Source: Bacteroidaceae bacterium (lineage in GTDB: Bacteria > Bacteroidota > Bacteroidia > Bacteroidales > Bacteroidaceae). From it: a stretch of 64,000 nt of DNA. This document shows positions 25,471-34,971 of this stretch, one piece after another. Under the pieces are notes generated by a model. The model ran no database searches. It worked only from the letters and a program-made list of their open reading frames with translations, and was not told where the DNA came from. A program made the position numbers and the translations under genes. The stretch lies in NCBI GenBank assembly GCA_017429945.1, contig JAFRNY010000055.1, positions 1 to 64,000 of the forward strand, written 5' to 3'. Within the stretch, counting starts at the first letter, position 1. The number at the start of each line of letters is the position of its first letter.

Positions 25471-25821
25471 TTCTGCTCCGAGATTTTGTGCCTTTTGCCC
25501 GTAAAAAGTCGAGGCGGGAAGCCTTCTTTGCAGCTTATTCCCCCGCTTCTGCTGTCCAAAAGGGCTCCAATACGATGCGAGATCGCCCTGCAAGGTATTC
25601 CGTGTGACTTCCCATGGCATCAGGAAAGCTGTCGCCGGGAGACAAGACGACCACGAAGGAACTGCTTGCTGTCGTGCTCTCGCGCCTTGCAGTGCGATTC
25701 GTTCTCTTGGCTTCGTGGCGGGCCTTTAAGCATCACACCGGCAACAACCGTTTGAGACGGGTGCTGCCGGTGTGTGTTGTAGCGATTTTTCCTGTAAATA
25801 TGAGCGAAGGATAAAGAAGTG
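25471..25821. other. Intergenic region without a recognisable gene
   Basis: It lies between the antiporter promoter and the OmpA stop. A 66-codon frame from ATG 25614 on the plus strand has no recognisable features and runs through the hairpin at 25735, so I do not call it a gene. Apart from that hairpin nothing is identified. Confidence 0.5.
25735..25790. terminator. Hairpin with T-run downstream of the OmpA gene
   Basis: A 9-bp stem acaccggca/tgccggtgt encloses 21 bases that contain ccg...cgg. On the plus strand five T residues follow 12 bases later. On the minus strand it is 49 bp beyond the OmpA stop codon and could end that transcript, though the T-tract there is poor. Confidence 0.5.
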
Positions 25822-26670
25822 TTATTCGCCTTCGGGAGCCTGGTCGATCAGCTCAAGGAACTCGTCGAGCTTAGGCGTGATGATAATCTGTGTGCGGCGG
25901 TTGCGCTGGCGCCCTATTGCAGTGTCGTTGGTGGCAATGGGGTTGTATTCGCCGCGGCTGCCAGCCGTCAGTCGCTTCGGGTCGACGCCGAAAGTGTTCT
26001 GCAGCTCCTGCACTACGCTCGAGGCGCGCAGTGCGGCGAGGTCCCAGTTGTTGCGTATGTTCTCGCGGTTGATAGGCACGTTGTCGGTGTTGCCCTCGAT
26101 GAGCACTTCGTAGTCCTTGTAGTCGTTGATGATCTTTGCAATCTTAGAGAGCGTCTCGTGGGCACGGCTGTTAATCTTGTAGCTGCCGCTCTCGTAAAGC
26201 ATATTGTCGGCCAATGATATGTAGACGACGCCCTTGAGCACCTGCACGTCGACCTCCTTCAGTTCTTCCTTCGAGAGCGAGCGTGTGAGGTTGTTTGTCA
26301 GCGTGATGTTGAGGCTGTCGCTCTTGTCCTTAGCTTCTACGAGTTGCTTGATGAACTTGTTTGAGGCGTTTATCTCGTCGACGAGCTTCGAGATGTTCAC
26401 ATTGCCTTCAGCGTTCTGGGCAATACTCTTGTCGAGTGATCCTTGCAGTGTTGTGTAAGCAATTTTCATCTGCTCCTGGGCTTTCTTGGCGTCGGCCAGG
26501 CGTTCTTCGAGGCTCTTGATAGTAGCGCGGTTCTCGGCCAACTGTTCCTTGGCTTTCTGGTAATCATTCTGCAGGGTTGTGTAGTCTTGTTGCAAGGCCA
26601 CATACTGCTTTTTGCTGGCGCAGGAGGCAAGCAGAACTCCTGCCGTCAGGATAAGAATAATCTTTTTCAT
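25822..26670 (-). CDS. OmpA-family lipoprotein with coiled coil
   Basis: A 282-residue outer-membrane lipoprotein that ties the membrane to peptidoglycan. The signal ends at the lipobox LLASC with Cys17. Residues about 20-115 form a charged coiled coil (YVALQQDYTTLQNDYQKAKEQLAENRATIKSLEERL). The OmpA domain follows: VVYISLADNMLYESGSYKIN, VLIEGNTDNVPI, NWDLAALRASSVVQEL and GRQRNRRTQIIITP, with the Asp and Arg that bind diaminopimelate. It is transcribed divergently from the GH43 gene across a 236-bp gap. A structural role is likely. There is no barrel in this protein. Confidence 0.88.
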   Translation of the reverse strand: MKKIILILTAGVLLASCASKKQYVALQQDYTTLQNDYQKAKEQLAENRATIKSLEERLADAKKAQEQMKIAYTTLQGSLDKSIAQNAEGNVNISKLVDEINASNKFIKQLVEAKDKSDSLNITLTNNLTRSLSKEELKEVDVQVLKGVVYISLADNMLYESGSYKINSRAHETLSKIAKIINDYKDYEVLIEGNTDNVPINRENIRNNWDLAALRASSVVQELQNTFGVDPKRLTAGSRGEYNPIATNDTAIGRQRNRRTQIIITPKLDEFLELIDQAPEGE

Positions 26671-26866
26671 AGTCAGTAGTTGTTGGGTTGTTACTTTCTT
26701 TCAGTAGTTGTAGCACGTCGTGCGCGCGTATATATTTAATTGTGTGAGTCATGTTTTCTGGTGCAAAGAAAAGCGTTTTGAAGTTTACGGCCAAAAACTT
26801 ATACCTTATTTATATTAAATCACGTTAAATAGGCCCTAAGTGTTAACGAAAGTCACAAAAAAAGCT

Positions 26867-26874
26867 TACTTTTG
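26867..26874 (+). promoter_or_regulatory. -7 box for the GH43 gene
   Basis: TACTTTTG, 32 bp before the start codon. No clear TTTG lies 19-21 bp upstream, so only the -7 element is supported. Confidence 0.5.
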
Positions 26875-26906
26875 AGGGCTAAAAGTACATCTAATCCTTT
26901 TCAACG

Positions 26907-29774
26907 ATGAAACGACATCTATTTTTCGCTGCGACACTCATGGCTGCAGCCTTCTTAACAAATACAATGCAGGCGCAGGAGACGACGGAGCTCACGCCGG
27001 CAGAGATTAACTCGCTCTACAAGTCGAAGGCCCACGCCGCCGTGAGTGTGCACGACCCCAGCGTTGTCCATTCTGCCGGCAAGGTGTTTTACGTCATAGG
27101 TTCGCACCGCGGCTGGGCGCGTTCAACCGACAATATGGTCAACTGGAGCGGCCTCGACAACGGCAGTCTCTTTGGCAAACTTAACTCGGCCGGCAGGGTT
27201 GTGACGGCGAATTTTGCCGACGCTTTCTCGACACACGAGGCGCGACGGGTGAAGACCGTCATCGACGGCACTGAGCGCGAAGTGGATTTCGCAGGCTTCG
27301 ACGCTAAGGCGTGGGCCAATGCCGACCAGGCCGGCTGGGACATCTCGGGCAATATGTGGGCCCCTGACCTCATCTACAACCCTAATTCCGAGAAGTGGAT
27401 GATGTACATGAGTCTCAACGGCGACGCCTGGCACTCGGTCATCGTGCTGCTGACGGCCGACAAGATCACCGGGCCTTACGTCTATCAAGGCCCTGTGCAC
27501 TACAGCGGTTTCCGTAACACCACGACGCCTGAGATCTCGTGGAAGAAGACCGACCTCGAGATTGTGCTGGGCGAGCAAGCCTCGCTGCCGGCCCGCTACA
27601 ACAAGGGTAACGACTGGGGCACCTACTGGACCAACGACATCGACCCCAATGTCTTCTTCGATGAGGACGGTGAACTATGGCTCGACTACGGTTCGTGGAG
27701 CGGAGGTATCTTTATGATCAAGCTCGACAAGCAGACCGGCCTGCGCGACTACACCTATACTTACCCCATCACCAACGACGGCAACGGCCGCGCGCTCTCC
27801 GATCCCTATTTCGGCAATCGCATAGCCGGCGGCTACTATAGCAGCGGCGAAGGGCCCTACATCCACCATATCGGCGACTACTACTATCTCTTCATCTCCT
27901 ACGGAGGCTTTGCGCCCGACGGCGGTTACGAGATGCGCACCTTCCGCTCGGCCACGCCCGACGGCCAGTATGTCGACGCCGGCAACCTCGATGCCTGCTA
28001 TCACAATCGCTACTGGCTCAACTTCGGTCCTAACGCACAGACCAACGGCGGCATGAAACTCATGGGCGCCTACAACGGTTGGGGCCTGCAGACCGTGGGC
28101 GAGTGTGCGCAGGGCCACAACAGCGTCGTCACCGATGAGCAGGGCCGCACCTTCGTCGTCTACCACACGAAGTTCAACGACGGCACTATTGGACACCTCG
28201 TGCGCACGCGCCAGCTCTTCCTCAATGAGAACGGCTGGCTTTGCTCGGCCCCCTTCGAGTTCGACGGCGAGACGGTGACCGACGCCGACAACCGCAGCGG
28301 TTGCGCGTTCACGGCCGACGAGATAGCCGGTACCTACGACGTGCTCATCCATAAGTATAAGATGAACCATGAGAAGATGGAGGAAGTGACGCCCATCACC
28401 ATAAAGCTCACGGCCGACGGCAAGGTCACCGGAGCCCGCACGGGCACATGGCGCATGAAGGAAGGCACGGCCTATATCACCCTCACTCTTGGTGGTGTGG
28501 CTTACAATGGCGTAGTGGTGCCACAGACGCTCGACGGCACGACAATCCCGACGGTCGGCATCACAGCCACGGCCGAGAGCGGCGCCAGCTGCGGCGTGCA
28601 GCTCTGGGCCTACCACGTGCTGCCCAAGTATGCCGTGGCCTACACCGCTCGCGCCAACACTATCGGTTTCAAGGACGGCGACAAGGTTTATGCCAATCTC
28701 AGCCTGCCTACCGACGAGCACTTTGGGGCTACCGTGACTTGGACGAGCAGCAACACCGCCGTCATAACCAACAAGGGGCGCTTCACGCCGCCTGAGACCT
28801 CAGAGCCCGTGACGCTCACTTGCACCATCGCCTGCGGCGACGTCACCTACACACAGGTCTTCAACCTCACGGCCGCCAGCAACGACGATCTGCCCGAGGG
28901 CGACTACACCTCGGACCTCGTGGCGTGGTATCCGTTCACCACGAGGACTACGGCCAACAAGGTCAACCCTGACCAGCGTCCGCAAGTGAAGAAGACCGGT
29001 TCGGGCACAGCGCCCACAGCCAGCAACGATGCCGAGCGCGGCAGCTACGTCCTGCGACAGAGCTACGGCTCGGCCGAGAACCTCAGCTACACCGTCATGG
29101 AGAACCCCCTCAAGGGCCTCTCGACGCTGCGCGGCATGACAATCGCCATGTGGGTTAAGCCCAACGACAACGACCTTTGGAACACGCTCTGGAGCTTTAC
29201 CGCTGCCGAGGCCAACGACGCCGGCGCACGCTTCTTCATGACGCGCAATACGTACACCGGTTTCAACAACAACTCGGGCACGTGGTTCGACATCAACCAC
29301 CCCAACAGCGGTGCTACAGGCTATCTGCCCGCCGACCGCTGGTCGTTCCTCACCGTGGTGCTCAACACCTCCGGCGTAACGATTTATGTCGACGGCGTGC
29401 GCAAGGCTCAGAAATCCATGTCGGGTTCGGCGGCCTACTCGCAGGTGCTCACGTTCCTGCGCTCGGCCGATTATATGCAGTTGGGCGCCGGTTCCTTCTG
29501 GGGCTCGGCCGACTGCAGTATCGACGACCTCCTCGTCTATAAGCGTGCGCTCACGGCTAAGGACGTGGCTCTGCTCGCAATCATGGCCGCACGCTCAGGC
29601 ACCGATTATACCTACGACGCCATCGACGACCTCATGGCTGATGACCCCGCAGGCTCTGGCTCACAGCAGCAGGGCGTCTTCGACCTCAGCGGACGTCGTG
29701 TGACAGCCTCTGCAACGGCGCGTCTGCCCCGAGGCCTATATGTCATCGATGGCCGAAAGGTGCTCGTGAAATAA
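26907..29774 (+). CDS. Secreted GH43-family glycoside hydrolase with Ig-like and LamG domains
   Basis: An exported arabinan- or xylan-active enzyme of 955 residues. After the signal peptide (MKRHLFFAATLMAAAFL...MQAQ) comes a five-bladed propeller with the three GH43 acidic sites: VHDPSVV (Asp50), NDIDPNVFFDEDG (Asp246) and SSGEGPYIHH (Glu315), plus MWAPDL. Around 470-590 there is a lipocalin-like GH43-associated domain (SGCAFTADEIAGTYDVLIHKY). An atrophied bacterial Ig domain follows (ATVTWTSSNTAVITNKGRFTPPE), then LamG (LVAWYPFTTRTT... to CSIDDLLVYKRALTAKDV). It ends FDLSGRRV...GLYVIDGRKVLVK, the C-terminal motif shared with other exported enzymes here. The GH43 arabinanase type is most likely from the domain order. 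The substrate is not provable. Confidence 0.85.
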   Translation: MKRHLFFAATLMAAAFLTNTMQAQETTELTPAEINSLYKSKAHAAVSVHDPSVVHSAGKVFYVIGSHRGWARSTDNMVNWSGLDNGSLFGKLNSAGRVVTANFADAFSTHEARRVKTVIDGTEREVDFAGFDAKAWANADQAGWDISGNMWAPDLIYNPNSEKWMMYMSLNGDAWHSVIVLLTADKITGPYVYQGPVHYSGFRNTTTPEISWKKTDLEIVLGEQASLPARYNKGNDWGTYWTNDIDPNVFFDEDGELWLDYGSWSGGIFMIKLDKQTGLRDYTYTYPITNDGNGRALSDPYFGNRIAGGYYSSGEGPYIHHIGDYYYLFISYGGFAPDGGYEMRTFRSATPDGQYVDAGNLDACYHNRYWLNFGPNAQTNGGMKLMGAYNGWGLQTVGECAQGHNSVVTDEQGRTFVVYHTKFNDGTIGHLVRTRQLFLNENGWLCSAPFEFDGETVTDADNRSGCAFTADEIAGTYDVLIHKYKMNHEKMEEVTPITIKLTADGKVTGARTGTWRMKEGTAYITLTLGGVAYNGVVVPQTLDGTTIPTVGITATAESGASCGVQLWAYHVLPKYAVAYTARANTIGFKDGDKVYANLSLPTDEHFGATVTWTSSNTAVITNKGRFTPPETSEPVTLTCTIACGDVTYTQVFNLTAASNDDLPEGDYTSDLVAWYPFTTRTTANKVNPDQRPQVKKTGSGTAPTASNDAERGSYVLRQSYGSAENLSYTVMENPLKGLSTLRGMTIAMWVKPNDNDLWNTLWSFTAAEANDAGARFFMTRNTYTGFNNNSGTWFDINHPNSGATGYLPADRWSFLTVVLNTSGVTIYVDGVRKAQKSMSGSAAYSQVLTFLRSADYMQLGAGSFWGSADCSIDDLLVYKRALTAKDVALLAIMAARSGTDYTYDAIDDLMADDPAGSGSQQQGVFDLSGRRVTASATARLPRGLYVIDGRKVLVK

Positions 29775-29795
29775 GTCGGACATTTCAATCGTTTC

Positions 29796-29905
29796 ATGCG
29801 ACCGGTCGTGTAGCTCTACGCGACCGGTCGCATTGCTTAATCTGACCGGTCGCTTAGCCCTTCGCAACCGGTCGAAATGGCTGATGCGACCGGTCGCATC
29901 AGCCA
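29796..29905. repeat. Five-copy, 22-bp-period array of ACCGGTCG palindromes
   Basis: The core accggtcg occurs at 29801, 29823, 29845, 29867 and 29889, exactly 22 bp apart each time. The last unit, gatgcgaccggtcgcatc, is a perfect 18-bp palindrome. The 3-10 bases between cores vary. It lies 20 bp after the GH43 stop codon. The rest of this 327-bp gap holds only a terminator. Confidence 0.9.
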
Positions 29906-30046
29906 TAAGACTTAGTCGTTTCAAAGTAAAACAACTTGTTTTACCGCTAAACTCTTGGCTTCATCCGGCGATGCCCTCGGCTGTCAAGACGTTCTTGGCC
30001 TATGGCTGATTGCGGCAAAGGCGTTTGTTGTTGTGTGTGAGTATAC

Positions 30047-30077
30047 AAAAAAAACTGTGCCAAGCGGGTTGGCACAG
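30047..30077 (-). terminator. Rho-independent terminator after the EF-G paralogue
   Basis: On the minus strand the stem ctgtgccaa/ttggcacag with a 5-base loop is followed by eight T residues. It is 25 bp beyond the stop codon. The plus-strand side has a weaker cttttctt, so it may also stop GH43 transcripts. Confidence 0.88.
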
Positions 30078-30101
30078 CTTTTCTTATTGCGATATATGAG
30101 A

Positions 30102-32255
30102 TCAGTTGTCTTCCTTCTGGCTCTCTTCGAATTCCTTCTGGAGCTTGGTCTGAACGTCGATGGGCACGAGTTCGTAGCTCGAGAACTTCATAGTGAACGA
30201 GCCGCGGCCGCCGGTGATGGAGCTCAGGGCGGTGGAGTAGCTCGACATCTCCTTCAAGGGCACCTTGGCGTTGAGCTTCTCGATACCGCTCTCAGAGCTC
30301 ATACCCATGATCATGCCACGACGGCCCTGCAGGTCGCTCATCACGTCGCCCATGCAGTCAGCGGGCACGAGCACTTCGACATCGTAGATAGGCTCGAGCA
30401 GCTTCGGACCGGCCTCGCGGAAGGCCTGTACGAAGGCGTTGCGGCCGGCGAGCATGAACGAGAGCTCGTTGCTGTCGACCGGGTGCATCTTACCATCGTA
30501 GACGATGACGCGCACGTCGCGGGCATACGAGCCGGTGAGCGGGCCTTGCTCCATCTTGCTGAGCACACCCTTCAGGATGGCCGGCATGAAGCGGGCGTCG
30601 ATGGCACCGCCGACGACGGAGTTGATGAACACGAGCTTGCCGCCCCACTCGAGCTCGGTGACGTCCTCGCTCTTGGCTGTGATGCGGTACTCCTGGTTGC
30701 CGAAGCGGTAAACTTCCTTCAGGGGCTCGCCTTCGACGTACGGTTCAACGATGAGGTGTACCTCGCCGAACTGTCCGGCACCGCCCGACTGCTTCTTGTG
30801 GCGATAGTCGGCGCGTGCGGCCTTGGTGATAGTCTCGCGGTAAGGAATCTTGGGTTCGTCGAAGACGATGGGCATCTTATCGTTGTTCTCCATGCGCCAC
30901 TTCAGTGTGCGCAGGTGGAACTCGCCCTGACCCTTGACCAGAATCTGGCGCAGTTCCTTCGACTGCTCTACGACCCATGTGGGATCCTCCTGGCTCATAC
31001 GGGCGAGGATCGACATCATCTTCTCGGTGTCGGCCTCGTTCTGTGCGCGGATGGCACGGATGTACTTAGGATCGGGGTATGTGATGGAGAAGCGGTTCTC
31101 GCAGTCCTTGCCGTTGAGGGTGTTGCCCGTGCGCACGTCCTTGAGCTTTACGGTGCAGCCTATATCGCCGGCTACGAGCTCGCTGACCTTTGTGCGGTTG
31201 GAGCCTGCACACACGAAGAGCTGGGCGATGCGCTCCTTCGAGCCGCGGTCGGCGTTAGTGAGGTCGTCGCCCTCGTGCACGGTTCCGCTCATGACCTTGA
31301 AGTACTGAACCTCACCGATGTGGGGCTCTACGCTGGTCTTGAAGAAGAAGAGGCTGGTGGGGCCGTTGGGGTCGCAGACGACATCTTCGCCGGCGGTGTT
31401 CTTGACGGCAGGCATCTGGTCTACGAAAGGCACGACGTTGCCGAGGAACTCCATCAGACGGCGTACGCCCATGTCCTTGCCTGCGCATACGCAGAATACG
31501 GGGAACATGCCGCGTGAGGCCAGACCGGCACGGATGCCTTCGCGCATCTCGTCCTCGGTGAGGGCTTCCGTCTCGAAGAACTTCTCCATGAGTGTCTCGT
31601 CGTGCTCTGCGGCAGCTTCAACCAGGGTCTGGTGCATCTCGGTGGCCTTGTCGAGCTGGTCGGCGGGGATGTCCTCGATGATGGGAGCGCCGCCTTCGGG
31701 CTTCCACGAATATTTCTTCATCAGCAGCACGTCGATCACGGCATTGAAGTCGGGACCAGTCTTGATGGGGTACTGCACGGGCACGACCTTTGAGCCGTAT
31801 GTGTTTTGAAGCTGCTCCAGGATGTTGTCGTAGTCGCACTCATCGTCGAGGCGGTTGATGAGGAAGATAACGGGCTTCTGCATCTTCTCGGTCAGGCGGA
31901 AGTGGTTTTGAGTAGCCACTTCGGCGCCGTTCTGAGCGTTGATCAGGATCACTGTGGTGTCGGTGACGCTCATGGCCGTCAGTGCGGCTCCGGCGAAGTC
32001 GTCGGATCCCGGGCAGTCGATGATGTTGAGCTTCTTGTTGTTCCATTCAACGTGGAAAGGCGTAGCGAAGACCGAATAGCCATATTCCTGCTCCACGGGC
32101 AGGTAGTCGCTCACGGTGTTCTTCTGCGTGATGCGTCCGCGACGCGAGATGATGCCGCTCTCGAAGAGCAGCGCTTCGGTGAGGGTGGTCTTACCAGCCC
32201 CGTCACTGCCAAGCAAGGCAATGTTCTTGATCTCTTTTGTCGAATAGTTTCTCAT
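30102..32255 (-). CDS. EF-G paralogue with altered GTPase site (EF-G2 type)
   Basis: A translational GTPase-fold protein of 717 residues with all five EF-G domains, ending in the domain IV/V segments GRGSFTMKFSSYELVP. The P-loop is GSDGAGKT (16-23). The switch II motif is DCPGSDDF (80-87), where the catalytic histidine of DTPGHVDF is Ser84. Switch I lacks the usual GITI and has GYSV, and NKxD is NRLD (134-137). Bacteroides thetaiotaomicron has a described EF-G2 that supports translocation without GTP hydrolysis under carbon starvation, and this looks like the same group. The housekeeping fusA should be elsewhere. It is monocistronic, with a strong terminator, divergent from hemW. Confidence 0.85.
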   Translation of the reverse strand: MRNYSTKEIKNIALLGSDGAGKTTLTEALLFESGIISRRGRITQKNTVSDYLPVEQEYGYSVFATPFHVEWNNKKLNIIDCPGSDDFAGAALTAMSVTDTTVILINAQNGAEVATQNHFRLTEKMQKPVIFLINRLDDECDYDNILEQLQNTYGSKVVPVQYPIKTGPDFNAVIDVLLMKKYSWKPEGGAPIIEDIPADQLDKATEMHQTLVEAAAEHDETLMEKFFETEALTEDEMREGIRAGLASRGMFPVFCVCAGKDMGVRRLMEFLGNVVPFVDQMPAVKNTAGEDVVCDPNGPTSLFFFKTSVEPHIGEVQYFKVMSGTVHEGDDLTNADRGSKERIAQLFVCAGSNRTKVSELVAGDIGCTVKLKDVRTGNTLNGKDCENRFSITYPDPKYIRAIRAQNEADTEKMMSILARMSQEDPTWVVEQSKELRQILVKGQGEFHLRTLKWRMENNDKMPIVFDEPKIPYRETITKAARADYRHKKQSGGAGQFGEVHLIVEPYVEGEPLKEVYRFGNQEYRITAKSEDVTELEWGGKLVFINSVVGGAIDARFMPAILKGVLSKMEQGPLTGSYARDVRVIVYDGKMHPVDSNELSFMLAGRNAFVQAFREAGPKLLEPIYDVEVLVPADCMGDVMSDLQGRRGMIMGMSSESGIEKLNAKVPLKEMSSYSTALSSITGGRGSFTMKFSSYELVPIDVQTKLQKEFEESQKEDN

Positions 32256-32439
32256 AGAGTCTGTGAGTTTATAAGATGATTAATGATTGGTCTGAGAAAG
32301 TTTTCTTTTCGGTAGGTTCGTCGGCCCTTTTTGGGGGTAATTTTGCCTAAAAGCGCCGCAAGTTAGTAATAAATCCTTAATCCGAGGCTACGTTCTCCGA
32401 TTTTTTTTCGTGCTGAGCCTAAAATTAATGTTTTTTATG

Positions 32440-32447
32440 TACCTTTG
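32440..32447 (+). promoter_or_regulatory. -7 box for hemW
   Basis: TACCTTTG, 12 bp before the ATG. No good -33 TTTG is seen. The ATG-proximal position implies a very short leader. Confidence 0.55.
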
Positions 32448-32459
32448 ACCCGCAAACTT

Positions 32460-33629
32460 ATGGCAGGCATTTACGTTCACATACCCTTTTGCAAGTCGCG
32501 CTGCGCCTATTGCGACTTCTTCTCTACTACGCGCGCGGGCGACGCGGAGAATTATGTACGTGCGCTCTCGCGCGAGGTTGTGCTGCGCCGAGGTGAGGTG
32601 CTCAGTGAGGGCCGCGCCTGCTCGGCACAAGTGGCCACAATATATTTCGGAGGCGGCACGCCCTCGATGCTCACGCCACGGCAACTGGAGGACATCCTCG
32701 GCGTCATAAGGCGTAGCTACGCCATCGCCCCAGATGCCGAGGTGACGCTTGAGATGAACCCCGACGATGTGGGCCGATGGCCCGACGTTGCAGCCTTGGG
32801 CGTCAACCGTGTGTCGCTCGGTGTTCAGACCTTCGACGACGGCCTGCTCACGCTCATACGTCGGCGTCACGATGCGCGGACAGCCGTGGAAGCCGTCCGA
32901 AGCCTGCAGCGGCAGGGCATAGGCAATATCAGCATAGACCTCATCTACGGCCTGCCAGGCCAGACCCTCGAGCTGTGGCGCCACGACCTCGACACCGCCT
33001 TCGCACTTGGCATTCAGCACATCTCGGCCTATGCCCTCAGCTTCGAACCAGGCACTCTCCTTAGCCGTTGGCGCAGCGAAGGGCGCGTCAGCGAGGCTCC
33101 CGACGAGCTCTCGGTGGAGATGTTTGCGATGTTGTGCGACAGAGCCCGTCAGGCAGGTTTCCAACATTACGAAATCTCAAACTTCGCGCGTCCCGGTTGT
33201 GCCTCGCGCCACAACAGCAGCTACTGGGCCGGGACGCCATACTTAGGCTTCGGCCCCGCAGCTCACAGCTTCGACGGCCTTCGCACGCGGCGCGCAAACG
33301 TGCCCGACCTCGACGAATACTTACGCTGCTGGAGCAGTGACGACCAACAGGCCCTCGACGAAGACGCACGGCCACAGACCGCCACTCTCGAGGTCCTCTC
33401 CGACGACGAGCTCTACGAAGAAACCGTCATGTGCGGCCTGCGAACGGCGCGCGGCATAGACCTCTCCGACATAGAGCGCCGCTTCGGCGCCGAGCGCCTC
33501 CGCATGCTTATTGCCACAGCCGAGCGCCATATCAGGACCGGACGCCTACAGCGCAGTGGCAACGTCCTGTGTATAAACGAAAAATCACTAATGGTATCAG
33601 ACGATATCATGAGTGATTTCATGCTCTGA
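32460..33629 (+). CDS. hemW: Radical SAM heme chaperone HemW
   Basis: A 389-residue radical SAM protein. The cluster motif CKSRCAYC is at residues 11-18, followed by IYFGGGTPSML (SAM-binding GGE-like), VSLGVQTF, ISIDLIYGLPGQT and HYEISNFARPG. Unlike true HemN, it lacks the N-terminal extension upstream of the cluster, so it fits HemW, which inserts heme into respiratory enzymes. The frame could begin at a TTG 15 bp upstream, but the ATG at 32460 starts directly with the conserved MAGIYVHIPFC. It is divergent from the EF-G paralogue and 108 bp before asd. Confidence 0.9.
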   Translation: MAGIYVHIPFCKSRCAYCDFFSTTRAGDAENYVRALSREVVLRRGEVLSEGRACSAQVATIYFGGGTPSMLTPRQLEDILGVIRRSYAIAPDAEVTLEMNPDDVGRWPDVAALGVNRVSLGVQTFDDGLLTLIRRRHDARTAVEAVRSLQRQGIGNISIDLIYGLPGQTLELWRHDLDTAFALGIQHISAYALSFEPGTLLSRWRSEGRVSEAPDELSVEMFAMLCDRARQAGFQHYEISNFARPGCASRHNSSYWAGTPYLGFGPAAHSFDGLRTRRANVPDLDEYLRCWSSDDQQALDEDARPQTATLEVLSDDELYEETVMCGLRTARGIDLSDIERRFGAERLRMLIATAERHIRTGRLQRSGNVLCINEKSLMVSDDIMSDFML

Positions 33630-33670
33630 AGTCAGCCTTTATAGCCTCAGTAGTTATATTTTTCGTTTTT

Positions 33671-33704
33671 TTTGTGCTCCTTTCGTTTTATTGTCGTACC
33701 TTTG
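33671..33704 (+). promoter_or_regulatory. Promoter for asd
   Basis: TTTG (33671-33674), 22 bp, then TACCTTTG (33697-33704), 33 bp before the start codon. Confidence 0.65.
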
Positions 33705-33737
33705 CACGCGCAAACACTAACAATCTAATCAGATAAG

Positions 33738-34748
33738 ATGAAAGTAGCTATCGTGGGCGCCAGCGGCGCCGTAGGTCAGGAATTTCTCAAAGTGCTCGAT
33801 GAGCGTAACTTTCCCATCGACGAACTCGTGCTCTTTGGCAGCGAGCGCAGCGCAGGTCGCAAATACAGCTTCCGCGGTAAGGATTACGAAGTCAAACTGC
33901 TGCAGCACAACGATGACTTCAAGGATATCGACATCGCGTTCGTGAGCGCCGGCGGAGGCACCTCGAAGGAGTTTGCTGAGACTATCACCAAGCATGGCAC
34001 CGTGATGATCGACAACAGCTCGGCTTTCCGCATGGATGCCGACGTGCCCCTCGTAGTGCCCGAGTGCAACGCCGAGGATGCCCTCAAGCGTCCCCGTGGC
34101 ATTATCGCCAACCCCAACTGCACGACAATCATGATGGTCGTGTGCCTGCAACCGCTCGAGCAGCTGTCGCACATCAAGCGCATTCACATCGCTTCGTATC
34201 AGGCGGCCAGCGGAGCCGGAGCTGCCGCTATGGCCGAGCTCGAGCAGCAGTACCGCGAGGTGCTCGACGGCAAGCCTGCCACGGTGAATAAGTTCGCTTA
34301 TCAGCTCGCCTACAATGTCATTCCGCAGATCGACGTCTTCACCGACAACGGCTATACCAAGGAGGAAATGAAGATGTTCAACGAGACGCGCAAGATCATG
34401 CACACCGATGCCGCCTGCTCGGCTATGTGTGTGCGCGTGCCGTCGCTGCGCAGCCATTCCGAGGCTGTGTGGATCGAGACGGAGCGCCCCGTCAGCCCCG
34501 AAGAGGCTCGCGAGGTCATGGCCAAGGCCGAAGGCATCACCGTAATCGACGACCCCTCGAACAAGAAATACCCCATGCCGCTCTTCACGGCCGGAGAGGA
34601 CGACGTCTTCGTAGGACGCATCCGCAAGGATCTGGCCAACGAGAACGGTCTCACCTTCTGGCTCTGCGGCGACCAGATCAAGAAAGGCGCGGCCCTGAAT
34701 GCCGTGCAGATAGCCGAATACTTGATTAAGGTAGGGGACGTGAAATAA
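33738..34748 (+). CDS. asd: Aspartate-semialdehyde dehydrogenase
   Basis: Reduces aspartyl phosphate to aspartate semialdehyde, the branch point to lysine/diaminopimelate, threonine and methionine. It has an N-terminal Rossmann motif ([15 protein letters not shown]), [12 protein letters not shown], the catalytic cysteine in ANPNCTT (Cys128) and the catalytic-domain segments [19 protein letters not shown] and [17 protein letters not shown], where the active His is found. At 336 residues it is the usual length. It has its own promoter. The gene is followed by an inverted-repeat element between the convergent ends of asd and tsaE. Confidence 0.95.
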   Translation: MKVAIVGASGAVGQEFLKVLDERNFPIDELVLFGSERSAGRKYSFRGKDYEVKLLQHNDDFKDIDIAFVSAGGGTSKEFAETITKHGTVMIDNSSAFRMDADVPLVVPECNAEDALKRPRGIIANPNCTTIMMVVCLQPLEQLSHIKRIHIASYQAASGAGAAAMAELEQQYREVLDGKPATVNKFAYQLAYNVIPQIDVFTDNGYTKEEMKMFNETRKIMHTDAACSAMCVRVPSLRSHSEAVWIETERPVSPEEAREVMAKAEGITVIDDPSNKKYPMPLFTAGEDDVFVGRIRKDLANENGLTFWLCGDQIKKGAALNAVQIAEYLIKVGDVK

Positions 34749-34750
34749 TT

Positions 34751-34934
34751 CAAGCTCCGCTTGCTTTGGAAGTTAAAGAAGTTATGGAAGTTAATGAAGT
34801 TAAAGACGATACATTTGAAGACTGCTTTCCCGAAGAAGGCTGTCACTTGTCAATGGTATCGTCTTTAACTTCCGTGGCCGAAGGCCACATAACTCCTTTA
34901 ACTTCTTTAACTTCCAAAGTAAGCTCCGCTTGGG
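34751..34934. repeat. GGTATCGTC inverted-repeat element, copy A
   Basis: The outer arms (caagctccgcttgctttgg... and its near reverse complement) enclose GGAAGTTAAAG-type units. Then come gacgatac (34805-34812), 43 bases, gtatcgtc (34856-34863), and taacttcc units on the right. The right arm holds the hairpin gtggccgaaggccac (34874-34888). It fills the gap between two convergent genes. No coding potential is seen. Confidence 0.85.
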
Positions 34935-34971
34935 AAAGTTGAATAAATAAGAACGTAGCTATTTCAGGAGG

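Noticed and set aside
25614..25814. A 66-codon plus-strand frame in the antiporter-OmpA gap
   Set aside because: No recognised family, no promoter in the Bacteroidetes pattern, and it runs through a probable terminator hairpin.
29796..29905. The 22-bp array as a CRISPR
   Set aside because: Units and gaps are far too short for repeat-spacer structure, the cores are palindromic, and no cas genes are in the window.
29955..31517. A 520-codon plus-strand frame opposite the EF-G paralogue
   Set aside because: It is antisense to a gene with clear family motifs and arises from high GC at third positions. The product resembles no known family.
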